Positions 33,058 to 36,662 of a DNA stretch of 36,662 bases are shown one piece after another (position 1 is the stretch's first letter; each line of letters begins with the position of its first letter). Under the pieces are notes generated by a model that had not been told where the DNA came from, did not search any database, and saw nothing but the letters and a program-made list of their open reading frames with translations. This DNA comes from an uncultured Bacteroidota bacterium (lineage in GTDB: Bacteria > Bacteroidota > Bacteroidia > Flavobacteriales > Flavobacteriaceae), in contig CAJXTX010000010.1 of NCBI GenBank assembly GCA_913060705.1, positions 1 through 36,662 on the forward strand, in the 5' to 3' direction. Position numbers and translations under genes: made by a program.

Positions 33058-34921
33058 GAGAAGATTCAATTAAAAGAAAAGATCGCGGAGCTAAGCGGAT
33101 AGTTTCTGATACCGTAAAGGTTTTATTGTCGATTATATCTACTGCCGTTTGACCCTTTTGAAGTGAAAGTTCTTGATACGCATTCAAATCCAAATCGACA
33201 GACTGTTCGGCTTTGTTTATGAAAAGCGTCACACGTTTGTCTGATGTGTAGCGCGAGAGCACATAAACCCCTTCGGTCGGTGCAAAGTGTAAGGTGTTTC
33301 CTTCAGTCAATGCAGCGCTATTTTTTCTAAACGTAAATAGTTTTCGGGTGAGGTCTTGCACTTCTAATTGTGAAGGAGTCAATCCCTTTCCGGTGAAGGC
33401 ATTCACGGGGTCACCCTTCCACCCTCCCGGAAAATCGGTACGGATCAATCCGTGGTCGTGTGGCTTGGCCGTGTTCTCCATCAGTATTTCGGTACCGTAA
33501 TAGAGCTGCGGGGTACGGGGACTCACTGCAAGCAATGCCAGCGCAATCTTATGAAGGCTTACATCTTCTTTTAGCTGGGTGAAAAGACGGTCCATATCAT
33601 GGTTGTCTGCCATGAATACCAAAGCTTGCGGATTTGGATAGATAAAGTCATTCGACAAGGCTTCATACCACTTGACTAGTCCGGTGTCCCAACCCTCTTC
33701 TTCGGTAAGTGAAGCGCTAAGGGCCCCTTGCAACGGAAAATCAAAGACCGCATTCATATGAGATACGTAACCGTCACTGTTTTGACTGCCGTTTTGCCAA
33801 TAGGCAATGCGCATAGGATTGTAGCTCCACTCTTCTCCAACAATAGAAAAATGTGGATACGCCTCCATAATAGCCTGCGCCCATTGACTCATAAAAGCCG
33901 AGTCGTTGTAAGGTTGGGTGTCCTGGCGGATACCTCCTAAGCCAAGGGTTTCGATCCACCAGATGCTATTTTGAATAATGTAACGTGCTAAATAAGGGTT
34001 TCGATGATTCAAATCAGGCATGGTTGATACAAACCAGCCTTCAGTCATCGCTTTGAGGTCCTTTTTAGTCGCATAAGGGTCTTGAAGGGTCGTACGGCGA
34101 TGGCTCGCATAGGCGATTTCACCATTCTCAAGGTAGTTAGCCTGTCCGTTCAACCAATCGTCAAAGGGCAAGTCATTCATCCACCAATGCAGTGAACCGC
34201 AGTGATTATTAATTTGATCCATGATCAACTTCATGCCCCGCTGGCGCATCTCTTCAGCCAATTCTTGGTACTCTTCTAGAGTTCCAAAACGCGGATCAAC
34301 GCGATAATGGTCAGTAATGGCATAACCGTGATACGACTGTTCAGGCATGTCATTGATAAGCATCGGGCCAGGCCAGATGGCGGTAAAACCTAAAGAAGCT
34401 ATATAGTCTAGCCCGTTTATAATTCCTTTAATGTCTCCCCCGTGCCGACCGTAATCGTCCTCTCGATCAGGTAAGGGAGCGCGAAGCGATTCGATATAAT
34501 CATTGCCAGTATCTCCATTCGCGAAACGGTCTGGTGTCAGCAGAAAAATCGCATCAGCCGAGGTGAATCCTCGGATAGACTCAGGAGAATGTGTCCGAGC
34601 CTTTAACTCATAAGACTGCTTGAATTGAACGTCCCCGCACTCAAAGACAAACTCAACAAATTTGGGGTCTTTAGCAGTGATCTCGAGATCTAGAAACAGA
34701 TAATTAGGGCTCTTCGCTGGGTGTACGCCTGTCAGTCGGATTCCCTGAGTTTCAGTTGAAACGGCATAAGTACTGATCTGTTCTCCATACACCATCAACT
34801 GAAGCTGAGCGTCATGCATGTTGACCCACCAATGCGGAGGATCAATACGTTGTACTTGAGCTTCAATTTCAACCTGCAGTCCGAAAAAGACCAAAAGCAG
34901 TAACCAAATCTGTATGCGCAT
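33044..34921 (-). CDS. GH13 alpha-amylase family enzyme (cyclomaltodextrinase/neopullulanase-like)
   Basis: Exported alpha-glucan hydrolase of 625 residues with a Sec signal (MRIQIWLLLLVFFGLQVEIEA). An N-terminal beta domain (about 22-115) resembles that of cyclomaltodextrinases and carries PPHWWVNMHD. The GH13 barrel has LLTPDRFANGD, the region with YHGYAITDHY, LIMDQINNH, and the catalytic set: nucleophile Asp334 (GIRQDTQPY), acid/base Glu363 (SIVGEEW) and transition-state Asp442 (DNHD, 439-442). A C-terminal beta domain ends the protein. It follows the SSS symporter by 8 bases, suggesting that the sugar it releases is imported by that protein. Absence of SusC/D and SusR genes here means this is not a complete starch locus. 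Confidence 0.94.
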   Translation of the reverse strand: MRIQIWLLLLVFFGLQVEIEAQVQRIDPPHWWVNMHDAQLQLMVYGEQISTYAVSTETQGIRLTGVHPAKSPNYLFLDLEITAKDPKFVEFVFECGDVQFKQSYELKARTHSPESIRGFTSADAIFLLTPDRFANGDTGNDYIESLRAPLPDREDDYGRHGGDIKGIINGLDYIASLGFTAIWPGPMLINDMPEQSYHGYAITDHYRVDPRFGTLEEYQELAEEMRQRGMKLIMDQINNHCGSLHWWMNDLPFDDWLNGQANYLENGEIAYASHRRTTLQDPYATKKDLKAMTEGWFVSTMPDLNHRNPYLARYIIQNSIWWIETLGLGGIRQDTQPYNDSAFMSQWAQAIMEAYPHFSIVGEEWSYNPMRIAYWQNGSQNSDGYVSHMNAVFDFPLQGALSASLTEEEGWDTGLVKWYEALSNDFIYPNPQALVFMADNHDMDRLFTQLKEDVSLHKIALALLAVSPRTPQLYYGTEILMENTAKPHDHGLIRTDFPGGWKGDPVNAFTGKGLTPSQLEVQDLTRKLFTFRKNSAALTEGNTLHFAPTEGVYVLSRYTSDKRVTLFINKAEQSVDLDLNAYQELSLQKGQTAVDIIDNKTFTVSETIRLAPRSFLLIESSHEND

Positions 34922-34929
34922 ACTACAAA

Positions 34930-36600
34930 TTACCTAAAATACCACCACAAGAAGAGCACCACCGCAATGATGATCATCGAAAGATAACGTTCGACAGCCG
35001 GGCTCTTTTCTTTGGTACCCGAATTGTATTGGTACACCAAGGCTTCTTCAACTGGGGCGGCAGACTTGGCATTGACCAAGCTCACTCCGACCATCACTGA
35101 AATACTCACTACGAATAAGAAAATTGCATAGTGCAAGAAATTCATGGTAACCAGGGCATAGATCATTCCATCAGGATTCAACGAAAGGCCTGATTCTTGA
35201 GTCAGATATTCGAGGACGAGACGGGCCATTCCTAAAACAAAGCCTGTCCACAGAGCTGCAAGTGCCCCTTTTGAATTGATTTTTTTATAGAATATCCCTA
35301 ATAAAAAAGCTGCGGCGATTGGAGGCGAAACGTACGCCTGTACGCTCTGCAGGTAGCGGTAGATTCCACCACCCTCAGTGAGTTGACGCATGAAAGGAAT
35401 CCATGCCAATCCAACGATGACCAAAACCACTGTAGCCAATCGACCCACTAAAACGAGTTGCTTTTCTGAAGCATTCGGGCGCCAGCGCTTATAAAAGTCA
35501 AAAGTGAATAAGGTCGAAGTGCTGTTAAATACAGAAGAGAGCGAGCTCATGAGTGCTGCTAAGAATCCGGCTACCACTAAACCACGAACACCGACCGGTA
35601 ACACGCGTAAGATTAAAGCCGGAAGGGCAGCGTCTGTGGTGGTGCGCACCTCTCCTGTAATAGGATTGGTTACAGTAAACAAATCTGGATAGGTCGTTAC
35701 AGAAAGGGCATAAGCAATGATCCCAGGAAAAATAAAGATAAACAGCGGTAGCAGCTTCAAAAACGAACCGAAGATGGTTCCTTTTCTCGCGGTAGAAATA
35801 TCCTTAGCTGAAAGAACGCGCTGCACAATGAATTGATCTGTACACCAGTACCAAATTCCAAGAATCGGGGCGCCTAAAAGCACCCCGGTCCATGGATATT
35901 CTTTATTGCGCCATAGACTCATAAAGGTGTCTGCATCGGGGGCATTTTCTTGAATGGCGAGGGTAACGTTTGACCATCCGCCGATGGCTTGCAACCCAAA
36001 ATAGGTCGCCAAAAGTCCTCCAAGAATAAAGATTACGGCTTGCACCATATCGGTATAGATCACCGCTTTTAGACCTCCTAAGGCGGTATACAGTCCTGTT
36101 GCCAAGACAGTAATGAGCGCCCCCGTCCAAAATGGAATACCTAATAGCACCTCAAAAACCAGTGCTCCGGCAAAAATGGTGAATGATATTTTGGTGAGAA
36201 CATAAGAGATAATCGATACCACCGAAAGATAAATACGCGCCCCTTTGTTATAGCGTCGTTCAAGAAATTCGGGCATCGTGAAGACCCCGCTCTTGAGATA
36301 AAACGGAACAAAAACCCAACCCAATAAGAGTAGAATCAACGAGGCTAAGATTTCGAATTGCGCTTCAGGAAAAGCTCCTCTAGCACCAGAACCTGAAAGT
36401 CCAATGAGGTGCTCAGAACCAATGTTACTCGCAAAGAGCGAGGCTCCAATCGCGAACCAACCCAAGTCACGTCCCCCCAAGAAATACCCCTGGGCACTGC
36501 TCGAGGCCTTTTCTTTTTTGGTCACATAGGCCGCTATGGCGAAAATTAACATGAAATACAGTCCGATAACAGCAAAGTCTATACCTCCGATGGTCTCCAT
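34930..36600 (-). CDS. SGLT-type sodium/sugar symporter (SSS family)
   Basis: A 556-residue inner-membrane symporter with about 14 helices of the solute:sodium symporter family. It carries FASNIGSEHLIGLSGSGARG, the conserved helix-1/2 segment of SGLT transporters including vSGLT, and LGGRDLGWFAIGAS before it, and ALGGLKAVIYTDMVQA in the helix-5 region, with WYWCTDQFIVQRVLSAKD typical of the sugar-type subgroup. Gene order symporter, GH13 enzyme, GDPD with gaps of 8 bases and a 14-base overlap marks one operon. The likely substrate is glucose or a maltose-derived sugar, from context and subgroup similarity only. A control region at 36621-36652 lies just upstream. Confidence 0.94.
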   Translation of the reverse strand: METIGGIDFAVIGLYFMLIFAIAAYVTKKEKASSSAQGYFLGGRDLGWFAIGASLFASNIGSEHLIGLSGSGARGAFPEAQFEILASLILLLLGWVFVPFYLKSGVFTMPEFLERRYNKGARIYLSVVSIISYVLTKISFTIFAGALVFEVLLGIPFWTGALITVLATGLYTALGGLKAVIYTDMVQAVIFILGGLLATYFGLQAIGGWSNVTLAIQENAPDADTFMSLWRNKEYPWTGVLLGAPILGIWYWCTDQFIVQRVLSAKDISTARKGTIFGSFLKLLPLFIFIFPGIIAYALSVTTYPDLFTVTNPITGEVRTTTDAALPALILRVLPVGVRGLVVAGFLAALMSSLSSVFNSTSTLFTFDFYKRWRPNASEKQLVLVGRLATVVLVIVGLAWIPFMRQLTEGGGIYRYLQSVQAYVSPPIAAAFLLGIFYKKINSKGALAALWTGFVLGMARLVLEYLTQESGLSLNPDGMIYALVTMNFLHYAIFLFVVSISVMVGVSLVNAKSAAPVEEALVYQYNSGTKEKSPAVERYLSMIIIAVVLFLWWYFR

Positions 36601-36620
36601 AAAGTCTTAGTTAGGATTCA

Positions 36621-36628
36621 TAACTTTG
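36621..36628 (+). promoter_or_regulatory. TAnnTTTG box facing right, for a gene beyond the window
   Basis: TAACTTTG on the plus strand, perfect to the -7 box; it would start transcription near 36635, rightward, away from the symporter. No TTTG at the correct distance upstream. No gene is visible in the remaining 34 bases. Confidence 0.35.
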
Positions 36629-36652
36629 CAATTTAGACCTTTTTCTAAATTG
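36629..36652. repeat. Inverted repeat upstream of the symporter operon
   Basis: CAATTTAG (36629-36636) and CTAAATTG (36645-36652) are perfect 8-base arms around an 8-base spacer. It starts immediately after the TAACTTTG box and lies 29-52 bases upstream of the symporter ATG. Operator for a sugar-responsive repressor, or stem of a leader RNA, are both possible. Confidence 0.5.
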
Positions 36653-36662
36653 TCGTGGGTTC

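Overview
The window looks like chromosomal DNA of a free-living, probably marine, member of the Bacteroidota (Flavobacteriia or close relatives). This rests on several TAnnTTTG-type promoter boxes (the Bacteroidota sigma-70 consensus), weak Shine-Dalgarno sequences, a mevalonate-pathway block (mevalonate kinase, diphosphomevalonate decarboxylase, UbiA prenyltransferase), YceI-family proteins, and sodium-sugar transport with glycan hydrolases. The DNA is densely coded: about 31 genes, no gap above about 100 bases, many 4-base stop/start overlaps, and no rRNA, tRNA, CRISPR array or insertion sequence that I could see.

Layout. (1) 1-4519: a carbohydrate island with a GntP-type permease (5' end cut off), a GH109-like glycosidase, and a GHMP sugar kinase overlapping a nucleotidyltransferase. 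(2) 4546-9691: a TetR-controlled export operon, TetR / ABC half-transporter / HlyD / TolC. A perfect palindrome overlaps its promoter, and the ABC ATPase has lost most of its diagnostic motifs. (3) 9688-13068, minus strand: aldehyde dehydrogenase, short DtxR-type metalloregulator, glycerol-3-phosphate dehydrogenase. (4) 13105-16036, minus: a redox module of Rieske lipoprotein, cytochrome-b561-like membrane protein, YceI, stand-alone PAS protein and a second YceI. (5) 16095-17603, minus: a GH32 fructan hydrolase lipoprotein. (6) 17649-26225, plus: an eight-gene operon-like run with the hallmarks of arsenosugar biosynthesis: TIGR04282-type glycosyltransferase, purine nucleoside phosphorylase, ArsM-type arsenite methyltransferase, FAD oxidoreductase, membrane polyferredoxin, and three further glycosyltransferases. 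The radical SAM enzyme expected in this pathway (ArsS) is not in the window. (7) 26185-29988, minus: diphosphomevalonate decarboxylase, mevalonate kinase, UbiA, RluB-type pseudouridine synthase. (8) 30085-32310, plus: glycerol kinase and glycerol facilitator. (9) 32299-36600, minus: SGLT-type sodium/solute symporter, GH13 alpha-amylase family enzyme and a glycerophosphodiesterase lipoprotein.

How the genes fit together: the facilitator, kinase and GlpD make a complete glycerol-to-DHAP route split over two loci 19 kb apart, with the phosphodiesterase as a possible supplier of glycerol or glycerol-3-phosphate. The GH13 enzyme and symporter form a maltodextrin-type uptake unit. The most interesting part is the arsenosugar-like operon: its methyltransferase, nucleoside phosphorylase, redox pair and tandem membrane glycosyltransferases suggest a route from inorganic arsenic through a nucleoside intermediate to a glycosylated, possibly lipid-linked, product. 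That pathway is inference from gene content.
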